DNA of 64,000 nucleotides from Chthoniobacterales bacterium (GCA_018402585.1 JAGYIO010000001.1:1-64000), one strand, 5' to 3'; counted from the stretch's first letter, positions 17,531-26,318 are shown. Notes: generated by a model not told the origin, from the letters alone. Numbers and translations: made by a program.

Positions 17531-18622
17531 ATGACCCACCTTGAGGCCTGCGTTGCGCTGAACATGATCCCGCAGATGGGACCCGTGCGCTTACGCCGTC
17601 TGCTCGACGCTTTCGGCTCCGCCGAAAAAATTCTCCTCGCGCGTCACGACCAGCTCGCCACCATCGACGGCATCACCCACCCGCTGGCCGAAAACATCAC
17701 GCGCTGGCAGGACCACGCCGACCCGACCGCCGAACTGAAAAAAGCCGCCGACCTCGGCGCCCGGGTCATCACCGCGCAAGACGACGAATATCCTTCCGCC
17801 CTCCGCGAGATCCACGACCCGCCCATCGTGCTCTACGTGCGCGGCGCAATCACCGAGCGGGACCGTCACGCCGTTGCCGTGGTCGGTTCGCGCAAAGCCA
17901 CGCACTACGCCACGGAGTGCGCGAAGAAACTCTCTTTCCAGATCGCCTACGCCGGACTGACCATTGTCAGCGGGCTCGCCCGCGGCATCGACACCGCCGC
18001 GCACCAAGGAGCACTGGCCGCCAAAGGCCGCACCATCGCGGTCATCGGCTCCGGCCTGGGCTGCCTCTACCCGCCGGAAAATGCCGAACTGGCCGAGCGC
18101 ATTACCGCTTCCGGCGCTGTCATTTCGGAGTTCCCCATCGATACCGCCCCCGACCGCCAGACCTTTCCCATCCGCAACCGCGTAGTTACCGGCTGCTCCT
18201 TCGGAGTGCTTGTCGTCGAGGCCGGGGCGAACAGCGGAGCTTTGATCAGCGCCAACATGGCCGCCGAGCAGGGGCGCACGCTTTACGCCGTGCCCGGGCG
18301 CATCGACCAGCCGGCCGGTCTCGGCTCCAACCGCCTGATCCAACAGGGCGCCAAGCTGGTCATTACCGTGGCCGACATCCTCGACGACCTCCCGCTCGTC
18401 TTCCGGGAAAGCCCCGAGCTACCCGCCGCAGTCGCACCGGCCGAACTCACCCCCGATCAGCAGAAAGTCCTCGACTCGCTGGGAAGCGAGGAAGCCTCTC
18501 TCGATTCTGTTATCACGACAAGCGGGTTGACAGCAGCCGCCGTGTCTTCCACGTTGCTCGGCCTTGAGATCCGGAGGTTGGTCAAACAACTGCCGGGCAA
18601 ACGCTTCGTTAAACTCGTCTGA
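17531..18622 (+). CDS. dprA: DNA-processing protein DprA
   Basis: A 363-residue single-strand-DNA-binding protein that loads RecA during natural transformation. The Rossmann-like core is clear: VAVVGSRKATHYATECAKKL, IVSGLARGIDTAAHQGAL, TIAVIGSGLGCLYPPENAEL, FPIRNRVVTGCSFGVLVVEAG, SGALISANMAAEQGRTLYAVPG. A C-terminal winged-helix (DprA_WH) follows a linker (LTPDQQKVLDSLGSEEASLDSVI). The ATG at 17531 starts at the N-terminal SAM-like domain. It sits two bases before topB, with which it probably forms an operon. Confidence 0.94.
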   Translation: MTHLEACVALNMIPQMGPVRLRRLLDAFGSAEKILLARHDQLATIDGITHPLAENITRWQDHADPTAELKKAADLGARVITAQDDEYPSALREIHDPPIVLYVRGAITERDRHAVAVVGSRKATHYATECAKKLSFQIAYAGLTIVSGLARGIDTAAHQGALAAKGRTIAVIGSGLGCLYPPENAELAERITASGAVISEFPIDTAPDRQTFPIRNRVVTGCSFGVLVVEAGANSGALISANMAAEQGRTLYAVPGRIDQPAGLGSNRLIQQGAKLVITVADILDDLPLVFRESPELPAAVAPAELTPDQQKVLDSLGSEEASLDSVITTSGLTAAAVSSTLLGLEIRRLVKQLPGKRFVKLV

Positions 18623-18624
18623 AG

Positions 18625-21138
18625 ATGTCCAAAATCCTCGTTATTGCCGAAAAACCCAGTGTCGCGGGCGACCTCGCCCGCGCCCTCGGGAAATTCAAAA
18701 AAGAAAAAGGCTTCTACGAAGGCGACACCATGGTCATTTCCCACACCGTGGGCCACCTCCTCGAAATCCAAGAGCCCGACAGCTTCAAAGTCGTCCGCGG
18801 CAAATGGTCGCTCGAAAATCTCCCTGTCCTCCCCACCCACTTCGACCTAATCCCCCGCGAAAAAGCCCAGGACCAACTCCGCATCCTGAAAAAACTCCTC
18901 GCCCGCAAAGACGTCAGCGAGATCATCAATGCCTGCGACGCCGGGCGCGAAGGCGAACTCATCTTCCGCTACGTCGCCCAGCATTTCAAAAATCAGAAGC
19001 CGGTCAAACGCCTCTGGCTCCAGTCCATGACCGCCGATGCCATTCGCGACGGCTTCGCCACCCTCCGTGACGACGCCGAAATGATCCCGCTGGGCGAAGC
19101 CGCCACCTGCCGCTCCGAAAGCGACTGGCTGGTCGGCATCAATGGCTCCCGCGCCATGACCGCCTTCTACAAGGAACTCCTCGGCGGCTTCCAAGTCACC
19201 CCGGTCGGACGCGTCCAGACCCCGACCCTCGCCATCCTCGTCGAGCGCGAAGAAAATATCCGCAACTTCAAAGCCCGCCCCTACTTCGAAATCCACGGCA
19301 CCTTCGCCGTGGCCGCTGGCACCTACCCCGGCAAATGGTTTGATCAGGGTTTCAAAAAGTCCGACGACGAGGAGGCCAAAGCCGAGCGCCTCTGGGACCG
19401 CGCCAAAGCCGATGAAATCCAAACCAAGTGCCAAAGCAAAACCGGCACGGTGCACGAAGAACGCAAACCGACCACCCAAGCCCCTCCCCTCCTCTACGAT
19501 CTCACCACCCTGCAGCGCGAAGCCAACGGACGCTTCGGCTTCAGCGCCAAACGCACCCTGCAACTCGCCCAGGCCCTCTACGAACGCCACAAAGTCCTCA
19601 CCTATCCCCGCACGGACTCGCGCTACCTGCCGTCCGACAACCTCCCCATCGCGAAAAAAGTCCTCGCCGGCCTCGACGCACCCCTCGCCACCCACGCCCG
19701 CAAGGCCCTGGCCAACGACTGGGTCAAACCGACCCCGCGCATCTTCAACAACGCCAAGGTCAGCGACCACCACGCCATCATCCCGACCGGCGCCAGCCCG
19801 GACAAACTCGACGAATACGAAATGAAGCTCTACGACCTCGTGGCGCGCCGCTTCATCGCCGTCTTCTACCCGCCGGCCAAATTCGAGGTGACCAAACGCA
19901 TCACCACAATCGAAGGTGAAAAATTCAAGACCGACGGGAAAATTCTCCGCGAACCAGGCTGGCTCGAAGTCTACGGCAAGCTCGCCGCCGGCGCGGACGA
20001 CGACTCGCTCGTCCCCGTCAAAGAAGGGGAACCGGCCGCGGCCGAGTCCATCGAGGTCAAGGAACTCGAGACCAAACCACCCGCCCGCTACAACGAAGCC
20101 ACCCTCCTCTCCGCCATGGAAGGCGCCGGCAAGCTCATCGAGGACGAGGAACTGCGCGAAGCGATGAGCCAACGCGGACTCGGCACGCCCGCCACCCGCG
20201 CCGCCATCATCGAAGGACTCCTCACCCAGGAATACATCCGCCGCGAAGGCCGCGAACTCGCCGCCTCGGCCAAAGGCATGAAACTCATCACCGCCCTGCG
20301 CGAAATCAAAATCGACGCCCTCAGCTCACCCGAACTGACCGGCGAGTGGGAACACAAGTTGAAGGAGATGGAAGCCGGGCGCTTCAAGCGCGACGTTTTC
20401 ATGGCGGAAATCCGCACCCTCGTGGCCAACGTGATCGCCAAAATCAAAGACGCCTCCGGCCAGGTCAGCAGCGAAACCATGCGCGGCAACTTCCACGACC
20501 TCGCCACCAAGTGCCCGAGGTGCGGCAGCACCGCCGGCTTCAAGGAATCCTTCAAGGCCTACGACTGCAACAATCAGGAGTGCAAACTCGTGGTCTGGAA
20601 AACGGTGAGCAGCCGAGAACTCGAACCCGAGGAAGTCCGCGCCCTGCTCGAAACCGGGAACATCGGACCGATCAAAGGCTTCAAAAGCAAAATGGGCCGC
20701 CCTTTCGAAGCCAAACTCGCCCTGAGCGAAGGCACCGAATGGAAAACCACCTTCGACTTCGGTGACGGCGGTCTCCGCAGCAACGAACCCTTCAACAAAG
20801 AAGCCGCCATTCTCATCGCCGAGGTCTGCCCGGTCTGCGAAAAAGGTGGGATCTATGAGGCTGGCATCGCCTACGCCTGCGAGCACGGGCTCGGACCCGA
20901 GAAAAAGTGCGCTTTCCGCATGGGCAAGATGATCCTCCAACGCGAGATTAGCCCGGACGACGTCCGCAAAATCTGCAGCGAAGGAAAAACCAATCTCCTG
21001 CCGAAGTTCATTTCGAAAAAAGGCCGCCCCTTCAACGCCTTCCTCGTCCTCGACAAAAAGTCGGGTAAAGTCGGCTTCGAGTTCGAAGAACGCAAACCCA
21101 AGGCGCCGAAAAAAGCCGCGGCCAAAGCCGCCGCCTAA
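18625..21138 (+). CDS. topB: type IA DNA topoisomerase III with C-terminal repeats
   Basis: An 837-residue type IA topoisomerase relaxing negative supercoils and decatenating DNA. The Toprim domain shows LVIAEKPSVAGDLARALG and the acidic set DAGREGELIF (about residue 110). The active-site tyrosine is Tyr327 in TYPRTDSRYL; VGRVQTPTLAILVERE and GLGTPATRAAIIEGL are also typical. After the core come a four-cysteine zinc ribbon (about 630-653, CPRCG...CNNQEC) and two related repeats ending GRPFEAKLAL and GRPFNAFLVL, with a second cysteine cluster (CPVCEKGG) between them. The tail PKKAAAKAAA is Lys/Ala-rich. dprA-topA/topB pairing is common in bacteria. Confidence 0.92.
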   Translation: MSKILVIAEKPSVAGDLARALGKFKKEKGFYEGDTMVISHTVGHLLEIQEPDSFKVVRGKWSLENLPVLPTHFDLIPREKAQDQLRILKKLLARKDVSEIINACDAGREGELIFRYVAQHFKNQKPVKRLWLQSMTADAIRDGFATLRDDAEMIPLGEAATCRSESDWLVGINGSRAMTAFYKELLGGFQVTPVGRVQTPTLAILVEREENIRNFKARPYFEIHGTFAVAAGTYPGKWFDQGFKKSDDEEAKAERLWDRAKADEIQTKCQSKTGTVHEERKPTTQAPPLLYDLTTLQREANGRFGFSAKRTLQLAQALYERHKVLTYPRTDSRYLPSDNLPIAKKVLAGLDAPLATHARKALANDWVKPTPRIFNNAKVSDHHAIIPTGASPDKLDEYEMKLYDLVARRFIAVFYPPAKFEVTKRITTIEGEKFKTDGKILREPGWLEVYGKLAAGADDDSLVPVKEGEPAAAESIEVKELETKPPARYNEATLLSAMEGAGKLIEDEELREAMSQRGLGTPATRAAIIEGLLTQEYIRREGRELAASAKGMKLITALREIKIDALSSPELTGEWEHKLKEMEAGRFKRDVFMAEIRTLVANVIAKIKDASGQVSSETMRGNFHDLATKCPRCGSTAGFKESFKAYDCNNQECKLVVWKTVSSRELEPEEVRALLETGNIGPIKGFKSKMGRPFEAKLALSEGTEWKTTFDFGDGGLRSNEPFNKEAAILIAEVCPVCEKGGIYEAGIAYACEHGLGPEKKCAFRMGKMILQREISPDDVRKICSEGKTNLLPKFISKKGRPFNAFLVLDKKSGKVGFEFEERKPKAPKKAAAKAAA

Positions 21139-21152
21139 TCCCCCCGGGAGGG

Positions 21153-21169
21153 CCCGCTGGTCCAGCGGG
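21153..21169 (+). terminator. possible terminator hairpin after topB
   Basis: CCCGCTG and CAGCGGG pair around GTC 15 bases after the topB stop. The nearest T-run (TTTTTT) begins some 18 bases further on, so it is not a standard intrinsic terminator and might be another palindromic repeat. Confidence 0.35.
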
Positions 21170-21740
21170 TCGCCACCACCCGCTTCATTTTTTGCCCAAT
21201 CCCCCCCAAGGCCCGGGAAAAATAAGCTCCAAGATTGGGTTCTGCAAAGACACGCCGAATCCCGACAACTGCCCTTCACTTGGAAGTAAGAGGCGGCGAG
21301 TCGTAAAACCCCACCTGCACCAACTATCCTCTATGATCACAAGCGGCTTCATGAGCATTTCAAGGTGGGGAAGGTTTCGGAGGAGACTGATTTATTCGTC
21401 GTTCATCGTCGGCGCCGGAAAGCTCTTTCTCTCTCGAAAAAGACAAAGCCCAACCAAATACCAGCGCCAACCGCCCTGAGCGCGTTGTGCCTGCGCCCTC
21501 TTGGACGAAAGCAGCATTCGTTGGCGGATTTGGTGAAGCGGATCACGCCAGCCACTCCTTACGATTCCCTTTCGACTGGCCGCGCCGTGGGCCTGGAGGC
21601 GCCGTGTCGGGCTATGTTCCTCGCCGCAGCGATATCGTTTGGTTGAGTTTTGAGCCGCAGGCCGGAGACGTGCAGGCCGGTCGCCGTCCGGCCTTTGAGC
21701 CGGTCGGTCGTTCTCACCCCGCAGTCCGAACCTGCCAAAT
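21170..21740. other. intergenic stretch, no supported gene
   Basis: About 570 bases with no convincing reading frame. Frames on both strands are short and of random composition. The part 21655-21720 is rich in CCGG-containing palindromes (GCCGCAGGCCGG, GGTCGCCGTCCGGCC). Part of it could be the remains of a lost gene, but I cannot identify one. Confidence 0.45.
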
Positions 21741-21926
21741 CTACTCCCCCAGCCCCCGCGCCTCGGCCCCAATCTCACCCTCATCCGCCGAAAACAAAAT
21801 CCGCATCGGCGCGCAGCAGACCTCGCAGTCGTAATCCCACTCGCAGGGAACTTCCGAAAAATCCGGCGCCGGCACCGCAAACACCTCGAAGCAAGTCGGG
21901 CACACCACCTCGGCAGAACCACTCAT
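21741..21926 (-). CDS. CPXCG-motif cysteine-rich small protein
   Basis: A 61-residue protein with the pattern of the CPXCG-motif zinc-ribbon family: CPTC near the N-terminus (Cys9, Cys12), then VPCEWDYDCEVCCAPMRILF, so five or six cysteines likely bind one zinc. The function of the family is unknown; it occurs widely in proteobacteria and PVC bacteria as a short ORF. The second cysteine pair is split as C-E-V-C-C, which resembles the family CxVCC. The ATG at 21926 (MSGSAEVVCP) is chosen over the longer frame. It lies 62 bases downstream of the phosphatase gene on the same strand. Confidence 0.78.
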   Translation of the reverse strand: MSGSAEVVCPTCFEVFAVPAPDFSEVPCEWDYDCEVCCAPMRILFSADEGEIGAEARGLGE

Positions 21927-21987
21927 CGCCCGCCTCCGAGGTAGGGACGAGCGGCCCGCTCGTCCGCCCACCGCAAAAGATCCCTCA

Positions 21988-23322
21988 TCATTCCGTCCCC
22001 GGGGCCTTGCCGAACAACGTCTCGTAAAACAAGGGATACACCGCTGTGTTGTCGAACGCCCCCCGCACTTTTTCCGCGTTCAACCCCGCGGCCCGCACCA
22101 CGATTCCCCCGCTGGTGTCGAGCAACGAGCCCCACCCCACGACAAAGTCATGCCTCCGCCCGGCCCGGTCCGGCGCGCTGGTGAAAGGTTTGGCCACCCC
22201 GCCCGTCGGTGTCTGTTCCGCCCCGTCGACCGGCGCCCCATTGATGTCGCGCCCGGTGCGCAACATCTCCTCCTCAAAGCGCGCCCCGCGCAATCCGATC
22301 ACATCCGGATTCCCACCACTGCTGTCCGAGGCGTAAAGCAAAAGGGTCTCGGGATGGGAGGCCATGAAATCGAGCGCGACTCCCAAGCCCTCGTCGGCCC
22401 GCCGCAACGCTTCCAGCGTGCCCCTCGCGTTGTTGCAGTTGCCGAAGTTGTCCGTGCCCTCCTCTTCAACCACGAGAAGAAACTGCCGCCCACCCAGAAA
22501 ACGCAACGCCGCCGAGGTCATTTCCGCCACAGTCGGCGCTGCCGGGTCATAGGGTTCCAGGTTTTTCTCCGCCAGCACCTCCTCGGGTTCGTCATTATAG
22601 GTGTCTTCGGCCGCGAAGATCCCCAGCACCCTCGCGGTCCCGTCCGGCAACGCGGCCAGCTCCTCGCGCGTGAAGACCACGCGGTAACCCGCCGCTGCCG
22701 CCTCCGCGACCAAGTTACGCCCGTCCGTCCGGCGCCCCGGGCGTCCGTGACGTCCCATCATTCCATCCGGCAAAAAATCGATCTCCCCACCACCGAGCAT
22801 CACCTCGACCCCCGAACCAACCAAGCGGGAGATGATGTCCTCCACGTCGCTCCGCGCCGCGGCACTGACCGCGAAGACGGCCGTGCCAGGTTCCGCCGCG
22901 TGACCGCTATTGATCAGACCGGTGGCGATCCCCCGCGCCTGCGCCTCCTGCATGATGCTGCGGCGCTGACCCGAGGGGGCCAAGGGCGGCAAGCCTTCCG
23001 CGTCCGTCCCGAAAGCCCGGTGCAGCGCCTTCACCCCGTAAGCATGCATCGTTGCCCCCGCATTGGAGGACGGGGTCAACACATCCTCGGCGTGGCCGCG
23101 ATACACCGCCATGTGCGGCAAACGGTCCCAGTTGATCTCCCCATCCGGCCCGTCCAAGAGCATCCGCGCCATCTGCCAGTGCGCGATTCCCGTCCCGTCG
23201 ACATGATAAAAGATCACGCTCCCCGTCTTCGCCTCCGAAACCGCCGGACGCGGCGCCCCGCACCCCGCGAGAGAGCAACCCGCGACCACCGCGCCAAAAA
23301 CTCGCCAGAGGTCACACCTCAC
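21988..23322 (-). CDS. divergent alkaline-phosphatase-superfamily lipoprotein
   Basis: A 444-residue protein related to PhoA-type alkaline phosphatases, with a lipoprotein signal ending SLAGC (Cys21). Recognisable landmarks are DGTGIAHWQMAR (like the DGMG metal-ligand segment), TPSSNAGATMHAYGVKA (the nucleophile segment, where the Asp of the usual Asp-Ser-Ala is Ser), AEDTYNDEPEEVLAEKNLEP, VEEEGTDNFGNCNN (usually D-x-x-x-H, here the His is Asn) and YASDSSGGNPD (usually DH, here DS). Several zinc-binding His are thus replaced and activity may be altered. GTG start with AGGAAG upstream. It lies 16 bases after the cytosine deaminase gene. Confidence 0.8.
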   Translation of the reverse strand: MRCDLWRVFGAVVAGCSLAGCGAPRPAVSEAKTGSVIFYHVDGTGIAHWQMARMLLDGPDGEINWDRLPHMAVYRGHAEDVLTPSSNAGATMHAYGVKALHRAFGTDAEGLPPLAPSGQRRSIMQEAQARGIATGLINSGHAAEPGTAVFAVSAAARSDVEDIISRLVGSGVEVMLGGGEIDFLPDGMMGRHGRPGRRTDGRNLVAEAAAAGYRVVFTREELAALPDGTARVLGIFAAEDTYNDEPEEVLAEKNLEPYDPAAPTVAEMTSAALRFLGGRQFLLVVEEEGTDNFGNCNNARGTLEALRRADEGLGVALDFMASHPETLLLYASDSSGGNPDVIGLRGARFEEEMLRTGRDINGAPVDGAEQTPTGGVAKPFTSAPDRAGRRHDFVVGWGSLLDTSGGIVVRAAGLNAEKVRGAFDNTAVYPLFYETLFGKAPGTE

Positions 23323-23338
23323 TGGTCACTTCCTCTCA

Positions 23339-23785
23339 TCACTCTCCAATGTCCTCGTGCCAAAGTGCCGGCTCCGCCGCGATGAAATCTGCCATCAGCC
23401 TGATGCAGTCCGCGTCTTGCCGGATTTCCACCTCGACCCCTTGGGAACGGACATATTCCTCCGGACCTTGAAATGTTTTGTTCTCCCCGATGACCACCTT
23501 CGGGATCCCGTAAAGGAGAATGGCCCCGCTGCACATCGGACAAGGCGACAGAGTCGAGTAAATGGTGGAACGGCGGTAGGTCGAGGCCGGCAAGCGACCG
23601 GCATTTTCCAAGCAGTTCATTTCCGCATGGTGGATAACACTGCCCTCCTGCACCCGGCGATTGTGGCCCCGGCCGATGATTTTCCCATCCAGAACCAGCA
23701 CCGAGCCGATCGGAATCCCGCCTTCAGCGCGCCCCTGACGCGCCTCCTCCCACGCGGCCAACATGAAAGGGTCCGGAGATGCCAT
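23339..23785 (-). CDS. FCY1-type cytosine deaminase
   Basis: A 148-residue zinc hydrolase converting cytosine to uracil, resembling the yeast Fcy1 enzyme rather than bacterial CodA. The zinc site is His53 and Glu55 (HHAEMN) with Cys82 and Cys85 (SPCPMCSGAI). Substrate-contacting Asn42 (RGHN) and Asp145 in the C-terminal LWHEDIGE correspond to yeast Asn51 and Asp155; the EDIGE ending matches yeast. The ATG at 23785 gives a family-normal length; a longer frame upstream is not supported. It is divergent from yicC (94-base gap) and precedes the atypical phosphatase. Confidence 0.88.
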   Translation of the reverse strand: MASPDPFMLAAWEEARQGRAEGGIPIGSVLVLDGKIIGRGHNRRVQEGSVIHHAEMNCLENAGRLPASTYRRSTIYSTLSPCPMCSGAILLYGIPKVVIGENKTFQGPEEYVRSQGVEVEIRQDADCIRLMADFIAAEPALWHEDIGE

Positions 23786-23879
23786 AACCGCCGCAACATA
23801 CAGATCCGCGGCCCCCGGTGGCAAGGGCGATTGGCCGCAGGCTCGACACCCGGCCTGCCGCACGCTGTCATTTTGGTCC

Positions 23880-24746
23880 ATGAAAAGCATGACCGGTTTC
23901 GGACGCGGAGAGTGCCTCAGCCGCGGCACCCGCTATGCGGTGGAGATCGGCACGGTCAATCGCCGCAACGCGGAACTCGTCTTCAACCTGCCGCGCGAAC
24001 TTGCCGTGCAGGAAAACATTCTGCGCGAAATCATCGCCCCGTCCGTGGCCCGCGGCCGCGCCACGGTGACCGCCTCCGTTTCTTCCGGACAAGAATCCCG
24101 CCCGCTCCTCGAACCGGCCCTCTTCCGGCGTCTGTACCGTGAAATCTCCGCGGTCCAAAGCGACCTCAAGATACCCGGCGTGCCGACCCTCTCCGATCTC
24201 GTGCGTCTTTACGCGAGCACCCCGCGCGAGACGTCTTCCGTGCCGCAGGCCGACTCCCTGGCCCTGGCCAAAGCAGCCCGGTTGGCCGTCCGCTCGCTTG
24301 AGGCGATGCGCGCCAAGGAAGGTGCCCACTTGGCGCGTGAATTGCGGCGACTCCTGGCCAGCTTCGCCGCTGAGATCAACGCCATCCGTAAGTTGGCACC
24401 TGCGGTCACGGCCAAGCATCGCGAAGCAATGCGCGCCCGACTGGAGGCACTCGACCCTGCGTTCGCGGCCGATGACGGACGTTTGGCCCGCGAACTGGCG
24501 CTCTTCGCCGACCGTTCCGATATCACCGAAGAACTCAGCCGCCTCGAAAGCCACCTCAAACAATTCTCCACCGGCCTCGGGGCCAAAGAGGCCAACGGCC
24601 GCACCTTGGACTTCCTCGCCCAGGAAATGTTCCGCGAAGGCAACACCATCGGGGCGAAAGCAAATTCCGCCGAAGTGACCCGCCGGGTGATCAAGGCCAA
24701 AACGGAACTGGAGCGCCTCCGCGAGCAAGTGCAGAATGTCGAATAA
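23880..24746 (+). CDS. yicC: YicC family protein
   Basis: A 288-residue YicC/RmuC-type stress protein; recent work on E. coli YicC describes an endoribonuclease acting on RNA such as RyhB. The N-terminus MKSMTGFGRGE is the family signature; the middle is helical; the C-terminus GRTLDFLAQEMFREGNTIGAKAN followed by VIKAKTELERLREQVQNVE is also diagnostic. yicC next to gmk is a very common arrangement. The ATG at 23880 is fixed by the signature. Confidence 0.93.
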   Translation: MKSMTGFGRGECLSRGTRYAVEIGTVNRRNAELVFNLPRELAVQENILREIIAPSVARGRATVTASVSSGQESRPLLEPALFRRLYREISAVQSDLKIPGVPTLSDLVRLYASTPRETSSVPQADSLALAKAARLAVRSLEAMRAKEGAHLARELRRLLASFAAEINAIRKLAPAVTAKHREAMRARLEALDPAFAADDGRLARELALFADRSDITEELSRLESHLKQFSTGLGAKEANGRTLDFLAQEMFREGNTIGAKANSAEVTRRVIKAKTELERLREQVQNVE

Positions 24747-24762
24747 ATGATCCGCCGCCTCT

Positions 24763-24796
24763 CTCAACCCTCAACGCTCAACCCTCAACTTCTCTC
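24763..24796 (+). repeat. low-complexity CTCAACCCTCAAC spacer
   Basis: The bases before the gmk start consist of repeats of CTCAACCCTCAA. A close relative fills the gap before cysS (27661-27682) and an inverse copy follows cysS (29094-29114). The repeats are perfect enough to be notable but their role is unknown. Confidence 0.5.
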
Positions 24797-25402
24797 TTGA
24801 AGCGCCTCGGCATCCTCTTCGTCATCTCCGCTCCATCCGGCGCCGGAAAATCGACGATTTGCAGTTCGCTCCGGCAGACGCCGGATACAGTCTACGCGGT
24901 CTCCTGCACCACGCGGACCCCCCGTGCCGGGGAAAGCGACGGCGAGGACTACCACTTCATGGACGCCGCCGACTTCGAACGCCAGATTGCCGCCGGCGGT
25001 TTCCTCGAATACGCCAAAGTTCACGACCATTACTACGGCACGATCCGCCAGACCATTGTCGATACCTTGCGCGAAGGCACCGATGTGCTCGTTGACATCG
25101 ACGTGCAAGGTGCGGAGACCATTCGCCAGAGCACAGATCCTTTCATCCGCGACTCCCTGGTCGACATTTTCATCATGCCCCCCAGCTTGGAAGAGTTGCG
25201 GCACCGCCTCGAGAAGCGCGGCACGGAGTCTGCCGGGCAGATCGACTTTCGCCTGACCAATGCCGCGACCGAGATGAAATGCTGGCGGGAATACCAATAC
25301 ACCATCATCAGCGGATCGATGGAAGAGGATCTGACCAAATTCCGCGCCATCACCCGCGCCGAGCGCTACCTCAGCCGGCGCATCATTTCGCTGGAGAGCT
25401 GA
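24797..25402 (+). CDS. gmk: guanylate kinase
   Basis: A 201-residue enzyme phosphorylating GMP to GDP. The P-loop SAPSGAGKST (residues 11-20), the GMP-binding VSCTTRTPRAGESDGEDYHFM and DIDVQGAETIR are all present, as is the C-terminal RAERYLSRR. The start is read as TTG at 24797, giving the natural length; no ATG gives a full enzyme. It lies 50 bases after yicC across a spacer of repeated CTCAACCCTCAAC motifs and two bases before coaC. Confidence 0.94.
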   Translation: MKRLGILFVISAPSGAGKSTICSSLRQTPDTVYAVSCTTRTPRAGESDGEDYHFMDAADFERQIAAGGFLEYAKVHDHYYGTIRQTIVDTLREGTDVLVDIDVQGAETIRQSTDPFIRDSLVDIFIMPPSLEELRHRLEKRGTESAGQIDFRLTNAATEMKCWREYQYTIISGSMEEDLTKFRAITRAERYLSRRIISLES

Positions 25403-25403
25403 C

Positions 25404-25952
25404 ATGTCCGGTCCGAAAACCCTTGTCCTCGGCGTGACCGGCTCGATTGCGGCCTACAAATCCGCCGACCTCGCCAGCCTGCTCGTCAAGCAAGGCCATG
25501 ATGTCCACGTCATCATGAGCGATTCCGCCCAACGCTTCATCACACCACTCACCATGCAAACCCTGAGCAAAAATCCGGTCATGACCGCGGTTTTCGCCGA
25601 TCAGGATGGCTGGTGCCCCGGCCACGTCGAACTTGCCGATCGCGCCGACCTGCTGCTCATCGCCCCCGCCTCGGCCGCCGCGCTGGCCCGCCTCGCCTCC
25701 GGCCTCGCCGAGGATGCCTTGACTTGCGTGGCTTTGGCCGCCCGCGCCCCGTTGCTCATCGCGCCGGCCATGAACGGCAAGATGTGGTCGCACCCCGCAA
25801 CCGTGCAAAACACGGAGGTGCTGCGTGCACGCGGCGCGACTTTCATCGGACCCGATGCAGGTCTGCTCGCCTGCGGATACGAAGGTGCCGGGCGTCTTTG
25901 GCCCGTTGAGGAAATCGCCGCGCAAGCGGACGAAATGTTGCGGCGCGATTAA
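25404..25952 (+). CDS. coaC: phosphopantothenoylcysteine decarboxylase (CoaC domain only)
   Basis: A 182-residue flavoprotein of the CoaC/Dfp N-terminal type, decarboxylating 4'-phosphopantothenoylcysteine in CoA synthesis. It shows LGVTGSIAAYKSADLASLL, the catalytic-His region WCPGHVELADRADLLLIAPASA, the PAMN motif LIAPAMNGKMW and the active-site cysteine in LLACGYEGAGRL. Most bacteria fuse this to CoaB (about 400 residues); here the gene stops after the CoaC domain and no CoaB follows. It starts one base after gmk, so they form one operon. Confidence 0.88.
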   Translation: MSGPKTLVLGVTGSIAAYKSADLASLLVKQGHDVHVIMSDSAQRFITPLTMQTLSKNPVMTAVFADQDGWCPGHVELADRADLLLIAPASAAALARLASGLAEDALTCVALAARAPLLIAPAMNGKMWSHPATVQNTEVLRARGATFIGPDAGLLACGYEGAGRLWPVEEIAAQADEMLRRD

Positions 25953-26145
25953 CGCTACAGCAAGCACGATGGAATATGCTGCGCCTCGCGGGCGCAGCAA
26001 TGAGCGGATCTTCGGCAAAAGTATTTGCAAAGTTTTTTCAAAAAACCGTTGACGACTGTGCCGCGCAGTTCTACCAACGGCGTTGTGAGTTGCATTATAA
26101 GCACACTCCTAAACCGCTACTGCGGATTGAAAGGGGGGATTTTGG

Positions 26146-26259
26146 ATGCCCGCTAAAAAGAAAAAAGCTGCCAAGAAAAAAGTTGCGAAGCGCAAGCCCG
26201 CCAAGAAAACGGCTGCTAAGAAAACAGCAAAGAAAAAAGCCGCTAAACGCCGTCGCTAA
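26146..26259 (+). CDS. histone H1-like Lys/Ala-rich small DNA-binding protein
   Basis: A 37-residue protein made almost wholly of Lys, Ala, Arg and Pro: MPAKKKKAAKKKVAK at the start and KKAAKRRR at the end, with KPAKKTAAKKT in the middle. This resembles the C-terminal tails of histone H1 and the H1-like proteins of chlamydiae and other PVC bacteria, and would bind DNA or RNA by charge. A strong GGGGGG ribosome-binding site sits upstream, an AT-rich TTATAA box lies at 26095-26100, and a perfect terminator follows, so it is a single-gene transcript. It is too short for standard gene finders. Confidence 0.75.
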   Translation: MPAKKKKAAKKKVAKRKPAKKTAAKKTAKKKAAKRRR

Positions 26260-26284
26260 ATCTTAGTGGTTTAACGAAGTTGCA

Positions 26285-26318
26285 CGGGAGGGGATTTCGA
26301 TCCCCTCCCGATTTTCTT
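26285..26318 (+). terminator. strong intrinsic terminator
   Basis: Perfect 11-bp stem CGGGAGGGGAT / ATCCCCTCCCG with a TTCG tetraloop, followed by ATTTTCTT. It ends the H1-like gene and precedes suhB by about 40 bases. Confidence 0.93.

Noticed and set aside
18847-20172. Minus-strand frame of 441 codons under topB
   Set aside because: Antisense shadow of topB; Phe/Gly/Glu-rich composition and no known motif.
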